64,000 nucleotides of DNA from Dyella_A ginsengisoli. GTDB taxonomy: Bacteria > Pseudomonadota > Gammaproteobacteria > Xanthomonadales > Rhodanobacteraceae. Position 1 is the stretch's first letter. The number at the start of each line of letters is the position of its first letter. The notes beneath the pieces are model-generated. The model made no database searches. It was not told the origin of the DNA and worked only from the letters and a program-made list of their open reading frames with translations. This document shows positions 1-8,935 of the stretch, in pieces. The stretch spans positions 1,426,001 through 1,490,000 of the forward strand of contig NZ_JADIKM010000001.1 of NCBI RefSeq assembly GCF_044904665.1, written 5' to 3'. Made by a program: the position numbers and the translations under genes.

Positions 1-168
1 TCCGGCACCCAGCCGGCCGACGTCAACCGCCTGCTCAAGCAGTACATGCAGATGGAAAAGATGATGTCCAAGCTGGCCAAGGGCGGCACCAAGGGCCTGA
101 TGCGGCAGATGCGCGGCGCCATGAAGGGCATGGGTGGAATGGGCGGCGGCATGCCGCCGATGCGCTGA
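1..168 (+). CDS. ffh: Signal recognition particle protein Ffh, C-terminal end (partial)
   Basis: Only the last 55 codons are present; the gene enters from the left edge in frame 1. The visible part is the end of the methionine-rich M domain, with LLKQYMQMEKMM followed by a Gly/Met tail ending GGMPPMR. In the family this domain binds 4.5S RNA and hydrophobic signal sequences during co-translational targeting to the membrane. Upstream position relative to rpsP-rimM-trmD-rplS is a common gammaproteobacterial arrangement. The NG GTPase domain lies outside the window. Confidence 0.9.
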   Translation, partial: SGTQPADVNRLLKQYMQMEKMMSKLAKGGTKGLMRQMRGAMKGMGGMGGGMPPMR

Positions 169-220
169 TCAACCGGGGTATCCCGCGGCCCTCGACCCCG
201 CGCCTTTGCTCCCCTACAGG

Positions 221-310
221 GCGAACGTCATCCCCGCGCAAGCGGGGACCCATTTTGACTTTGGCCCCAAGAGCACAGTGGGTCCCAGCGTTCGCGGGGA
301 TGACGTTCGC
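221..310. repeat. REP/MITE-like inverted repeat
   Basis: Two 32-base arms (221-252 and 279-310) face each other across a 26-base centre. The outer 18 bases (GCGAACGTCATCCCCGCG) are perfectly inverted and 26 of 32 positions pair overall. Each arm also contains its own small hairpin (CCCCGCG..AGCGGGG). The core CGTCATCCCCGCG-AAGCGGGGACCCA is the same family as the element at 34053-34188. It fills much of the 303-base gap between ffh and rpsP and could fold in the transcript. Confidence 0.8.
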
Positions 311-377
311 TTCGTGGCGACCTTACCCAGCTGTATGGGTGATAGGAGCGGACAGGCCAGCATAGTCGCCCAAGGGC

Positions 378-405
378 TTCCCTTTTACCGAAAATCCACT
401 AAAAT
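378..405 (+). promoter_or_regulatory. Candidate sigma-70 promoter for rpsP operon
   Basis: A good -10 hexamer TAAAAT (400-405) sits 67 bases upstream of the rpsP start. The best -35 candidate is weak (TTCCCT, 378-383, 16-base spacing). It lies downstream of the REP-like element, where an operon promoter would be expected. Assigned by eye only. Confidence 0.35.
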
Positions 406-471
406 GCCGCGTTTACCGCGCACGGTCTCGTGCGTGCGGCCGGCAATTCCGGCAACTCTGGAGCTTTTACT

Positions 472-726
472 ATGGTCAAGATTCGTCTTTCGCGCGGTGG
501 CGCCAAGGGCCGTCCGTTCTACCACGTCGTCGTGACCGACCAGCGCAACAAGCGCGACGGTCGCAACATCGAGAGCGTGGGCTTCTACAACCCGGTCGCG
601 GCGGGCAAGGACAAGCGCCTTGAGCTGAACGTCGAGCGCGTCAAGGAGTGGGTCGGCAAGGGTGCGCAGCTGACCGACAAGGTTGCTGCCCTCGTGAAGG
701 AAGCCGGCAAGCAGCAGGCTGCCTGA
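472..726 (+). CDS. rpsP: 30S ribosomal protein S16
   Basis: The product is 84 aa, the normal length for bS16. It starts MVKIRLSRGGAKGRPFYHVV and contains the family pattern D..N.RDGR.IE.VGFYNP. The start at 472 is preferred over an in-frame upstream ATG at 430 because it gives the conserved MVKIRL N-terminus and has GGAG at about 460. It is the first gene of the classic rpsP-rimM-trmD-rplS operon, two bases before rimM. It binds 16S rRNA and is needed for 30S assembly. Confidence 0.97.
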   Translation: MVKIRLSRGGAKGRPFYHVVVTDQRNKRDGRNIESVGFYNPVAAGKDKRLELNVERVKEWVGKGAQLTDKVAALVKEAGKQQAA

Positions 727-728
727 GC

Positions 729-1244
729 ATGACGGCAGCCGGTCGGCGCGTCCTGATGGGACGCATCGTCGGGCTGCACGGCGTGCAGGGCTGGCTCAAG
801 ATCGAATCTTGGTCCGAGCCCCGCACGCGGATTTTCGATTACCAGCCCTGGCAGCTCTCCGTGGCGCCGGGCGAGATGATCGAGGTGACGGGCATCAAGG
901 GCCGTCCACAGGGCAAGGGGCTGATCTGCTTTCTGCCCGGCGTGGATAGCCGAGGGAAGGCCGCGGCGCTTGTTGGGCAGGACATCTTTGTCGCCCGCGA
1001 GCTGCTGCCGCCGCCGGGTCAGGATGAGTATTACTGGGTCGACCTCGAAGGGCTTGAGGTCGTCACCACGGAAGGCGTCGCGTTGGGTCGGGTCACTCAC
1101 CTGTTCGCGACCGGGGCCAACGACGTGGTGGTGGTGCGGGACGGCGAGCGCGAGCGGCTGATCCCCTTCATCCAGGGCAGTTACGTGCGCTCGGTGGATC
1201 TGCAGGCCGGGCGCATGGTGGTGGACTGGGATCCCGAATTCTGA
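729..1244 (+). CDS. rimM: Ribosome maturation factor RimM
   Basis: The 171-aa product has the RimM N-terminal barrel (MGRIVGLHGVQGWLKI) and a C-terminal PRC barrel (YYWVDLEGLEV; LIPFI). In the family RimM binds S19 and helps mature the 30S head. The ATG at 729 follows the rpsP stop after 2 bases, implying translational coupling. An in-frame ATG at 648 would overlap rpsP and lacks homology, so it was rejected. Confidence 0.95.
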   Translation: MTAAGRRVLMGRIVGLHGVQGWLKIESWSEPRTRIFDYQPWQLSVAPGEMIEVTGIKGRPQGKGLICFLPGVDSRGKAAALVGQDIFVARELLPPPGQDEYYWVDLEGLEVVTTEGVALGRVTHLFATGANDVVVVRDGERERLIPFIQGSYVRSVDLQAGRMVVDWDPEF

Positions 1245-1278
1245 GCCCGCAGACTGCTGCTCGGGAGTGGAGGATCTG

Positions 1279-2040
1279 ATGCGCATCGATGTCGTCACGC
1301 TGTTTCCCGACTTCATGCGCCAGTGCGCCGCCGTCGGTGTGGTGGGACGCGCGCAGCAGCGCGAGCTGTTGCAGGTGGAAACCTGGAACCCGCGCGACTA
1401 CGCCACCGACAATTACCGTACCGTGGACGGCCGCACCTGCGGCGGCGGACCGGGAATGGTGATGCTGATCGAGCCTTTGCGCGCGACCCTCAAGGCCATG
1501 CGCGAGGCGGCACCGGAATCGGTGCACGTGATTTACCTCAGTCCGCAGGGAGCGCGGCTGACGCAGGGCCGGGTGGAGTCGCTGGCGAAGCTGCCGCGGA
1601 TCGCCCTGCTGTGTGGACGATACGAAGGTGTGGACGAGCGTCTGCTGGCACACGAGGTCGACGAGGAGCTTTCCATCGGCGATTATGTGTTGTCCGGTGG
1701 CGAGTTGGGTGCCGCGGTGGTCATCGACGCCGTGGGCCGCTTGCAGGACGGTGCGTTGAACGACGCGCAGTCGGCGCAGCAGGATTCGTTTTCGGACGGC
1801 CTGCTGGATTGTCCGCACTACACGAAGCCGGTGCATGACGCACTGGGTGACGTGCCGGCAGTGTTGCTGTCCGGCGACCACGCGGCCATCCGCCGCTGGC
1901 GCCTGAAGCAGTCGCTGGGACGAACCTGGCTGCGCCGCCCCGACTTGCTGGCGCGACGGACCCTCGATAAAGAGTCCGCTGCGCTGCTGGACGAATTCCG
2001 CCGCGAATATCTGCGGCACAACGATGCGGCCAACGCGTGA
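1279..2040 (+). CDS. trmD: tRNA (guanine-N1)-methyltransferase TrmD
   Basis: The 253-aa protein starts MRIDVVTLFPDFM. It carries the SPOUT trefoil-knot motifs GGGPGMVM, LCGRYEGVDER and IGDYVLSGGELG. It methylates G37 of tRNAs, preventing +1 frameshifting. GGAGG lies just upstream (1269-1273), which supports ATG 1279 over the in-frame GTG at 1267. It is the third gene of the operon, 34 bases after rimM. Confidence 0.97.
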   Translation: MRIDVVTLFPDFMRQCAAVGVVGRAQQRELLQVETWNPRDYATDNYRTVDGRTCGGGPGMVMLIEPLRATLKAMREAAPESVHVIYLSPQGARLTQGRVESLAKLPRIALLCGRYEGVDERLLAHEVDEELSIGDYVLSGGELGAAVVIDAVGRLQDGALNDAQSAQQDSFSDGLLDCPHYTKPVHDALGDVPAVLLSGDHAAIRRWRLKQSLGRTWLRRPDLLARRTLDKESAALLDEFRREYLRHNDAANA

Positions 2041-2072
2041 CCGCAGTTATTGCATTTGACACAGGTGTTGCC

Positions 2073-2468
2073 ATGAACAAGATCATCGAACAGTTCGAAT
2101 CCGAGCAGATCACCCGCCAGCTGCCGGACTTCGGCCCCGGCGACACCGTGGTGGTCAACGTCAAGGTGAAGGAAGGCAACCGCGAGCGCGTGCAGGCGTT
2201 CGAGGGCGTCGTCATCGCCAAGCGCAACCGCGGCCTGCATTCGGCCTTCACCGTGCGCAAGATCTCGCACGGTACCGGCGTGGAGCGCGTGTTCCAGGCG
2301 CACAGCCCGACCATCGAATCGGTCAGCGTGAAGCGCAAGGGCAAGGTGCGCGGTGCCAAGCTGTACTACCTGCGCAACCTCGAGGGCAAGGCCGCTCGCA
2401 TCAAGGAAGACATCGCCGCCGCCGCTGCCGCGAAGGCTGCTTCGAAGGCTGCTGCCGCCGCCGAGTAA
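2073..2468 (+). CDS. rplS: 50S ribosomal protein L19
   Basis: The 131-aa bL19 begins MNKIIEQFESEQI and contains FGPGDTVVVNVKVKEG, RVQAFEGVVIA and LYYLRNL. A lysine/alanine-rich tail (about residues 110-131) extends the usual ~115-aa protein; such tails are common in this lineage. The start at 2073 was chosen for the MNK N-terminus. It ends the operon and is followed directly by a strong terminator. Confidence 0.96.
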   Translation: MNKIIEQFESEQITRQLPDFGPGDTVVVNVKVKEGNRERVQAFEGVVIAKRNRGLHSAFTVRKISHGTGVERVFQAHSPTIESVSVKRKGKVRGAKLYYLRNLEGKAARIKEDIAAAAAAKAASKAAAAAE

Positions 2469-2490
2469 TCCAGCCCACGCAGGGCAGGAA

Positions 2491-2523
2491 AAAAGCCGCG
2501 GAGGGCAGCCTCCGCGGCTTTTT
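2491..2523 (+). terminator. Rho-independent terminator of the rpsP-rplS operon
   Basis: Perfect 10-bp stem GCCGCGGAGG/CCTCCGCGGC (2495-2504 / 2509-2518) with a GCAG loop and a T5 tract; A-rich upstream arm. It lies 22 bases after the rplS stop. The opposite gene ends at 2571, so it may serve both directions. Confidence 0.9.
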
Positions 2524-2570
2524 GCTGTGCGCTCGTCCGGATTCCGGCGGCGCGGCACCGGTTGCTCGGG

Positions 2571-4616
2571 TCAGTTGACCAGCCGCTGCGGCTCCTGCAG
2601 GAAGTTGCCCTGCACGAAATCCACGCCGCAGGCGAACAGCAGCGACGTGCTGCTGGCGTCCTCCACCCATTCGGCCACGGTGACGCGATTCATCTCGCGA
2701 GCCTGATGGCAGATTTCGGCGATCTTCTTCTGGTTTTCCGGGTGCTGCGGCAGCTGCGCCATGTAGGAGCGGTCGATCTTGAGGTAATCGGCGTCCACGT
2801 GGTTGAGCAGCTGGAACGAGTTGAGGCCCGAGCCGAACTGTTCCAGCGCGAAGCGGCCTCCGAGCTTCTTCCAGCCGGTGACGAACTCCTGTGCGGGGCG
2901 CAGCAGGGTCACCACCTTGCTTTCGGTCATCTCCAGCACGATCTGGCCGTTCTTGAGCCCGGCCTTGCGGATCTGCTCGCCCAGCCAGGGCAGCAGCGAG
3001 GCGTCTTGCACCGAGTCGGCAGTGAGCTTGACGAAGAACGTGGTGTGAATGCCCTGGCCGTCGCGCGCGCGCAGGATCTCGATTGCCTTGTTCAGCACCC
3101 AGCGGTCGATTGCCACGCTCAGGCCGTGCTGCTCGGCGATCGGCATGAAAAAGCCCGGCAGCACCTCGCCCTGCGGGCCGTTCATGCGCAGCAGGATTTC
3201 CGAATACTCGCCCTCGGCATCCTGCAGGCTGATGGTGTGCTGGTGATAGAGGACGAAACCGTCGTTGGCCAGCGCCTGTTGCAGCAGCTGCAGCCAGTAG
3301 CGCTCGCGCTCGGCGTCGGCCTTTTCGCGCGCCGCCGGATCGTGCACCTCGACGCGCCCGCCGCCCTGGCTGACCGCATTGCGCAGCGCCTGGTTGGCCT
3401 GGTTGAGCAGCAGCTCCGCGTTGGCATTCTTCTCGCCCAGCAGGCTGCCGCCGACGCTGATCGACACGGTGATGGACTGGTTGCCCAGGTCGAAGATCTC
3501 CCCGGCGATGCGCTGCTGCAGGCCGGCGATCCAGGCTTTCACCGCTTCGTCGTTACGCTCGCGCAGCACCACGCCAATGGTGTGCTCGGCCAGCAGGCCG
3601 GCCACGTCGTCCGTGCCCAGCCCGCTGCTGATGCGGTTGGCGAAGGCGGCCAGCAGTTCGTCGGCCTTGCCCATGCCGACGCTGTCGATCAGGCCGTTCC
3701 AGTTGTCCGGCTCCACCAGCAGCAGGCTCTGGCCCTTGGTGCCCTTGGCTGCGGCGGTGACCGCATCGTCGATGAATTCCAGCGTGCGGGCGCGGTTATA
3801 CAGGCCGGTGACCGGATCGCGCTGCAACTGCTCGACCAGCTGCGGATCGACCTGCTGGCGGCGGAACACGATCTGCAGGCACGGCTCGCCCTCGAACGTG
3901 GCGTGGGCGAATTCGATGGTGGCCTGGAAGGTGGAGCCATCCGAGCGTCGTGCCTGCAGTTCGATGTGCTGCGCAGCCTTCTCGTTGCGCGCATGGCTGC
4001 GCAGCAGGTTCTTGAACTCCTCCGCGTCGCTGCTGCTGATGAGGTCGAGCACCGGCAGACAGAGCAGATCGTCGAAATCCTCGTAACCGAAGGTATCCAG
4101 GTAGGCCTTGTTGGCGCGCACATGCATGCCGTCGTGGACGAAGGCGATCGGATCGGTGGACGAATCCAGCAGCGCATCGGCGCGGCGCTCGGATTCGCGC
4201 AGGGCGGCCTCCAGCAAGCGTACCTGGCGACGAGTTTGCAGCGCTTCATGCTCGCGCTGCAGCACGGTAAGCAACTGCTTGGGCTGGCTGCGGATGGCGA
4301 TGCCGCGCACGCCCGCATTGAAAAGGTCGGCGACCACCTGGTTGTCCATTTGCGCCACCAGTGCCACCAGCGCCAGGTCGCGGCCGTGGGCTTCGAGCTG
4401 CTGCGATACCTCGCGGACCGACATCTTTGCCGGCACCGGGTCGTACAGCACGATGTCCGGCACCAGCTCGTCCAGCGCGGTCTGGATTTCCTCGGCGCTG
4501 GTCGCCCGCGCGGGTCGCACGGCAATGCCGCCGTTGCGCAGCAGGCTGATGATCTGTTCGGCGTCCTCCACCGGAGTTTCGACGAACAGGATCTTGATGA
4601 CGGAATCTTTTTTCAT
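2571..4616 (-). CDS. FimX-like REC-PAS-GGDEF-EAL c-di-GMP protein (degenerate domains)
   Basis: A 681-aa protein. Residues 1-125 form a response-regulator-like domain (IKILFVETPVEDAEQI). Residues about 140-255 form a PAS domain, 267-425 a GGDEF-like domain (DPVTGLYNR) and 440-675 an EAL-like domain. Both output domains look non-catalytic: no GG(D/E)EF motif is seen near residue 340, EAL is EIL (473-475) and DDFGTG is EQFGSG. The same order and degeneracy define FimX/Filp, a c-di-GMP receptor for type IV pilus function in Pseudomonas and Xanthomonas; VEDA..GVDFVQGNFLQEP near the end also fits. The start at 4616 (MKKDSVIKILFV) is preferred over an in-frame start at 4790, whose extra residues look random. 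It is convergent with rplS. Confidence 0.82.
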   Translation of the reverse strand: MKKDSVIKILFVETPVEDAEQIISLLRNGGIAVRPARATSAEEIQTALDELVPDIVLYDPVPAKMSVREVSQQLEAHGRDLALVALVAQMDNQVVADLFNAGVRGIAIRSQPKQLLTVLQREHEALQTRRQVRLLEAALRESERRADALLDSSTDPIAFVHDGMHVRANKAYLDTFGYEDFDDLLCLPVLDLISSSDAEEFKNLLRSHARNEKAAQHIELQARRSDGSTFQATIEFAHATFEGEPCLQIVFRRQQVDPQLVEQLQRDPVTGLYNRARTLEFIDDAVTAAAKGTKGQSLLLVEPDNWNGLIDSVGMGKADELLAAFANRISSGLGTDDVAGLLAEHTIGVVLRERNDEAVKAWIAGLQQRIAGEIFDLGNQSITVSISVGGSLLGEKNANAELLLNQANQALRNAVSQGGGRVEVHDPAAREKADAERERYWLQLLQQALANDGFVLYHQHTISLQDAEGEYSEILLRMNGPQGEVLPGFFMPIAEQHGLSVAIDRWVLNKAIEILRARDGQGIHTTFFVKLTADSVQDASLLPWLGEQIRKAGLKNGQIVLEMTESKVVTLLRPAQEFVTGWKKLGGRFALEQFGSGLNSFQLLNHVDADYLKIDRSYMAQLPQHPENQKKIAEICHQAREMNRVTVAEWVEDASSTSLLFACGVDFVQGNFLQEPQRLVN

Positions 4617-4752
4617 GGACACATCGGGCGACGGGTGGAGCACCGACCGTCGCGTCGAAGGGCGCGAACGGGACGGGACGTAGGCAAGGTTTGTAGCGGA
4701 TTCCGGCACAGGCCGCCAGCGCGGTGCGATCTGCCGGCGACGCCCGTCGCGT

Positions 4753-5763
4753 TCACAGCGGGCGCTTGGACCTGTCGCCGGCCACTTCACGCACTAGTCG
4801 TGGCACCAGGTAGCCGGGAAGGCGCGCGCGCATGGCCTCCACCAGTGCCAGCGCGCGCCCGTCGTCCACCTCGAAATGGGCAGCGCCCTGCACGCGATCG
4901 AGCTGGTGCAGGTAATACGGCAGCACGCCCGCGGCAAACAGTCGCTCGGACAGGTCGACCAGCGCGTCCTCGTGGTCGTTGATGCCTTTCAGCAACACGG
5001 CCTGGTTGAGCAGCGTGGCGCCGGCTTCGCGCAGGCGGGCGCAGGCGGCATCCACCGCCGCGTCGAATTCGTTGGCATGGTTGGCATGCAGCACCACCAC
5101 CTTCTGCAGCGGAATTGCGGCCAGCCAGGCGAGGAAGGCGTCGTCGATGCGCTCCGGCAGCACCACCGGCAGGCGCGTGTGGATGCGCAGGCGGTTGACG
5201 TGCGGGATGTCGGCCAGCCCGCCCGCGAGTTCCTCCAGCTTGCTGGTGGCCAGTGACAGCGGATCGCCGCCGGAGAGGATCAGCTCGGTGATGCCGGGAT
5301 CGCTGCGCAGATGTGCCAGCGCCTGCCGCCACTGGCCGGCCGCGGCCATCTCCTCGCCGTAGGGGAAGTGCCGGCGGAAGCAGTAGCGGCAGTTCACCGC
5401 GCAGCTGCCGCTGGCGATCAGCAGGGCGCGGCCTTCGTACTTGTGCAGCAGCCCCCGCGACTCGCGCGCGGCCAGGTCGCCCACGGCGTCCATCGAAAAG
5501 CCATCGACCTCGGCCAGCTCCGCCAGTTGGGGCAGCACCTGCAGCAGCAGGGGGTCGCGCGCATCGCCATGGCGCATGCGCGTCACGAAGCCTCGCGGCA
5601 CGCGCAGCGCAAAGCCGGCATCGTTCGGCGGCAGTTGCGCAGCCAGCTCGTGCAGACCCAGCAGCGCCAGCAGCTCGGCCGGATCGGTGACGGCCTCGCG
5701 CCAGAGCTGGCGCCAGTCCGGGGCGGGCGACGATAGGCGGGCGCTGGGGCTTGCGGTTATCAT
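4753..5763 (-). CDS. epmB: EF-P beta-lysylation protein EpmB (lysine 2,3-aminomutase family)
   Basis: A 336-aa radical SAM enzyme with the cluster-binding motif C121-x3-C125-x2-C128 in SCAVNCRYCFRRHF. The family's SAM/PLP motifs LILSGGDPL and VVVLHANHANE are present. EpmB converts (S)-alpha-lysine to (R)-beta-lysine, which EpmA attaches to EF-P. The gene is divergent from efp with 88 bases between them, the standard context that separates EpmB from catabolic lysine aminomutases. Confidence 0.93.
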   Translation of the reverse strand: MITASPSARLSSPAPDWRQLWREAVTDPAELLALLGLHELAAQLPPNDAGFALRVPRGFVTRMRHGDARDPLLLQVLPQLAELAEVDGFSMDAVGDLAARESRGLLHKYEGRALLIASGSCAVNCRYCFRRHFPYGEEMAAAGQWRQALAHLRSDPGITELILSGGDPLSLATSKLEELAGGLADIPHVNRLRIHTRLPVVLPERIDDAFLAWLAAIPLQKVVVLHANHANEFDAAVDAACARLREAGATLLNQAVLLKGINDHEDALVDLSERLFAAGVLPYYLHQLDRVQGAAHFEVDDGRALALVEAMRARLPGYLVPRLVREVAGDRSKRPL

Positions 5764-5851
5764 GGTGGACCCTGGAACGGGCCCAGAAGCCCGGCAAAGT
5801 CCTCATTTTAGCCGCCCCACGGGGTGGAATTACCTCTGGAGCAGATAGCGC

Positions 5852-6433
5852 ATGGCGACCCTTGGCCTCAATGACGTCAAAACGGGCAAGAAGATCCTTC
5901 ACAACGGTGATCCGTGGATCATCACCGAGGCGGACTTCATCAAGCCGGGCAAGGGCCAGGCGTTCACCCGCATCCGCATCCGCAACCTCAAGGACGGCCG
6001 CACCACCGAGCAGACGCTGAAGTCCAGCGACTCGTTCGAGGAGGCCGACGCGGTCGACACCGACATGCAGCTGTCGTTTATCGACGGCATCGGCAAGGAC
6101 CGCGTCTGGCACTTCATGAACATGGAGACGTTCGAGATGATCCCCGCTTCGCTGGCCGCGATGGGCGATGCCTGGAAGTGGCTCAAGGGTGAGGAAGAGT
6201 GCGTGGTCACCCTGTTCAACGGCGGGATCATCGCCGTGCAGCCGCCGAAGTTCGTCGAACTGAAGATCACCGAGACCGATCCGGGCGTGCGCGGCGATAC
6301 CTCCGGCGGCGGCGGCAAGCCGGCCACGCTGGAAACCGGCGCCGTGGTGCGCGTGCCGCTGTTCGTCAATCAGGACGAGATCATCAAGGTCGATACCCGC
6401 ACCGGTGAGTACGACAGCCGCGTCGGCAAGTGA
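5852..6433 (+). CDS. efp: Translation elongation factor P
   Basis: The 193-aa protein starts MATLGLNDVKTGKKI. The modification loop FIKPGKGQAF places Lys34 at the tip, the residue beta-lysylated by EpmA. C-terminal OB-domain motifs TDPGVRGDT and ETGAVVRVPLFV are intact. EF-P relieves stalling at polyproline. The neighbouring epmB encodes the enzyme supplying the modification; epmA is not in this window. Confidence 0.97.
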   Translation: MATLGLNDVKTGKKILHNGDPWIITEADFIKPGKGQAFTRIRIRNLKDGRTTEQTLKSSDSFEEADAVDTDMQLSFIDGIGKDRVWHFMNMETFEMIPASLAAMGDAWKWLKGEEECVVTLFNGGIIAVQPPKFVELKITETDPGVRGDTSGGGGKPATLETGAVVRVPLFVNQDEIIKVDTRTGEYDSRVGK

Positions 6434-6591
6434 TGAACCGGCGCGCGGGTGATGCCTGTGCGCCGGGCATTTCGTCATCCACTGGAACGACGATGTGACA
6501 GACCCGGCATGATGCCGGGCCAGCATGGGGCGGCCACCGCGAGGTGATCCGCCCCATGTCGTATTCAACTTCTTTTGCAAGCGAGTGCACG

Positions 6592-7923
6592 ATGAGCCAA
6601 ACCTCTCCCCAGCCCGTCGATCTGCTCATCGAAGCCCGCTGGGTGGTGCCGGTCGAACCGCATGCGGTGGTGCTGGAGCACCACGCCGTGGTGGTCGACG
6701 CCGACCGCATCGTGGCGCTGCTGCCGATCGCCGAGGCGCGCGCCGCCTACGCGCCGCGCGAGCGGGTCGAGCTGGGCGAGCATGCGCTGATCCCCGGCCT
6801 GATCAACAGCCACACGCACAACCCGATGACCCTGCTGCGCGGACTGGCCGACGACCTGCCGCTGATGACCTGGCTGCAGGACCACATCTGGCCGGCCGAG
6901 GCGAAGGTGATCGGGCCGGAATTCGTGCGCGACGGCGTGGAGCTGGCGGTGGCCGAGATGCTGCGCGGCGGCACCACCTGCGCCAACGAGAACTACTTCT
7001 TCCCCGACGCGATCGGCGCCACCTATCGCAAACTCGGCTTCCGCGCCGTGGTCGGCCTGCCGGTGATCGAGTTCCCGACCGCGTGGGCGAAGACCCAGGA
7101 CGAATACTTCGAGCGCGCCGGCGAGGTGCATGACAGTTTCCTCGGCGACGCGCTGGTCAGCACCGCGTTTGCGCCGCATGCGCCGTACACCGTGTCCGAC
7201 GCCAGCTTCGAGCGCATCCGCGTGCTGGCCGACCAGCTCGACATCCCGGTCCACCTGCACCTGCACGAGACTGCGCACGAGGTGGACGAGGAAAAGAAGA
7301 AAAGCGGCCTGCGCCCATTCCAGCGGCTGCAGAAGCTGGGGCTGGTGAACGACCGGCTGATCGCCGTGCACATGACCCAGGTGACCGATGCCGAAATCGC
7401 CGCCTGCGCCGAGGCCGGCGTGTCGGTGGTGCACTGCCCGGAGTCGAACCTCAAGCTCGCCTCCGGCTTCTGCCCGGCCGAGAAGTTCCGCCGGGCCGGC
7501 GTCAACCTCGCCGTGGCCACCGACGGCTGCGCCTCCAACAACGATCTGGACATGTTCGGCGAGATGCGCACCGCGGCGATCCTCGCCAAGGCTGTGGCGC
7601 AGGACGCTTCCGCCTTCGATGCGGCTTCCGCCCTGCGCGCCGGCACGCTCAACGCGGCGCGCGCGATAGGGCTGGAAGACAAGGTGGGTTCCATTGAAAT
7701 CGGCAAGCAGGCCGATCTTGCGGCCGTGCGGCTGAGCGACCTGGAGACCCAGCCGCTGTTCCACGTGGCCTCGCAGCTGATCTACGCCACCGGTCGCCAC
7801 CAGGTCACCGACGTGTGGATCGCCGGCCGGCGCAAACTGGCGGCCCGCCAGTTGGTGGACATGGACGTGGACGCCATCCTCGCCCGCACGCGGCAGTGGC
7901 GCGAGCGCATCTCGGCTGCATGA
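6592..7923 (+). CDS. mtaD: TRZ/ATZ-family amidohydrolase, probable methylthioadenosine/S-adenosylhomocysteine deaminase
   Basis: A 443-aa metal-dependent hydrolase. Visible features are the HxH site (NSHTHNPMTLLRG), the C-terminal metal Asp (TDGCASNNDLDMFGEMR), HLHLHETAHEV and CPESNLKLASG. These match the MtaD/SAH deaminase branch, which deaminates the adenine of MTA or SAH. The start at 6592 (MSQTSP) was chosen because PVDLLIEARWVVP follows at the usual distance; in-frame ATGs at 6544 and 6556 are possible. Substrate cannot be fixed from sequence. The next gene is 25 bases downstream. Confidence 0.82.
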   Translation: MSQTSPQPVDLLIEARWVVPVEPHAVVLEHHAVVVDADRIVALLPIAEARAAYAPRERVELGEHALIPGLINSHTHNPMTLLRGLADDLPLMTWLQDHIWPAEAKVIGPEFVRDGVELAVAEMLRGGTTCANENYFFPDAIGATYRKLGFRAVVGLPVIEFPTAWAKTQDEYFERAGEVHDSFLGDALVSTAFAPHAPYTVSDASFERIRVLADQLDIPVHLHLHETAHEVDEEKKKSGLRPFQRLQKLGLVNDRLIAVHMTQVTDAEIAACAEAGVSVVHCPESNLKLASGFCPAEKFRRAGVNLAVATDGCASNNDLDMFGEMRTAAILAKAVAQDASAFDAASALRAGTLNAARAIGLEDKVGSIEIGKQADLAAVRLSDLETQPLFHVASQLIYATGRHQVTDVWIAGRRKLAARQLVDMDVDAILARTRQWRERISAA

Positions 7924-7948
7924 GCGCGCGTATACGGAGACACTGCCG

Positions 7949-8203
7949 ATGAATCTTTTTCTGGTGATGCTGCTGCGCCGTCCGGTGGTCGATCCGGCGG
8001 CGATTGAAGCGCACATGGTCTTCCTCGACGCGCTGCGCACCGAGGGCCGCGTGGAGCGTTCCGGTCCGTTCGCCGACAAGAGCGGCGGCGCATATCTGCT
8101 GCGCGCGGCTGACCTGGCCGAGGCACGGGCGCTGGTGGCGCGCGATCCGGCCCACACCAGCGGCGGCTGGGATATCACCATCCACGAATGGCAGGCGCGC
8201 TGA
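7949..8203 (+). CDS. YciI-family protein
   Basis: An 84-aa single-domain protein. The pattern fits YciI-like dimeric alpha/beta-barrel proteins: MNLFLVMLLRRP, HMVFLDALRTEGRVERSGPF, GGAYLLRAADLAEA and a final WDITIHEW. Biochemical roles in the family are mostly unknown. It sits 25 bases after the amidohydrolase and 21 bases before ubiG, so it is probably co-transcribed. Confidence 0.85.
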   Translation: MNLFLVMLLRRPVVDPAAIEAHMVFLDALRTEGRVERSGPFADKSGGAYLLRAADLAEARALVARDPAHTSGGWDITIHEWQAR

Positions 8204-8224
8204 GCGCCGCCCCGGAGTCAAGCC

Positions 8225-8935
8225 ATGCACAACCCGCACGCCAACGTGAGCCTCGAGGAAATCGCCCGCTTCGACAAGCTGGCCGCGCGCTGGTGGGACC
8301 CGGACGGCGAGTCGCGCCCGCTGCACGATCTCAATCCTGTGCGTGCGCAGTATGTGGCCGAGCGCGTCGCGCTGCAGGGCGCGAAGGTGGCCGACGTCGG
8401 CTGCGGTGGCGGCCTGCTCAGCGAGGCGCTGGCGCGTGCCGGCGCGCAGGTCACCGGCATCGATCTGGGCGAGAAGGTGATCGAGATCGCCAGGCTGCAC
8501 CTGTACGAATCGAACCTCACCGTCGACTACCGCGTGCAGTCCTCCACGGAGCTGGCGGCCGCCGAGCCGGCCGGTTTCGATGCGGTGTGCTGCATGGAGA
8601 TGATCGAGCACGTGCCCGATCCCGAGGCGCTGGTGCACGACCTGGCGGCGATGCTCAAGCCGGGCGCGCGGCTGTTCATGTCCACCCTCAACCGCACGCC
8701 GGTGGCGTTCGGTGCGGCGATCCTGGGCGCCGAATACCTGATGCGCCTGCTGCCGCGCGGCACGCATCACTACGCGCAGTTCCTCAAGCCGTCCGAGTTG
8801 GCGCGCCTGCTGCGCCATGCCGGGCTGGAGCTGGAGGACGTCTCGGGCCTGGCCTACAACCCGCTCACCCGCAAGGCCTGGCTGAGCCGTGTCACCGCGG
8901 TCAACTACGTGCTGTGCGCGCGCAAGCCGGCATGA
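8225..8935 (+). CDS. ubiG: Ubiquinone biosynthesis O-methyltransferase UbiG
   Basis: The 236-aa class I SAM methyltransferase has motif I VADVGCGGGLLSEALA, the acidic residue in VTGIDLGEKV, and the UbiG signature FDKLAARWWDPDGE near the N-terminus. It catalyses both O-methylations in ubiquinone synthesis. Its stop codon overlaps the gph start (ATGA, 8932-8935), a usual ubiG-gph pairing. Confidence 0.95.
   Translation: MHNPHANVSLEEIARFDKLAARWWDPDGESRPLHDLNPVRAQYVAERVALQGAKVADVGCGGGLLSEALARAGAQVTGIDLGEKVIEIARLHLYESNLTVDYRVQSSTELAAAEPAGFDAVCCMEMIEHVPDPEALVHDLAAMLKPGARLFMSTLNRTPVAFGAAILGAEYLMRLLPRGTHHYAQFLKPSELARLLRHAGLELEDVSGLAYNPLTRKAWLSRVTAVNYVLCARKPA

Noticed and set aside
2562..4982. 806-codon open frame on the plus strand
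   Set aside because: It is the antisense shadow of the FimX-like gene; composition is Gln/His/Leu/Arg-rich with no domain sense, while the minus frame has clear REC-PAS-GGDEF-EAL motifs.
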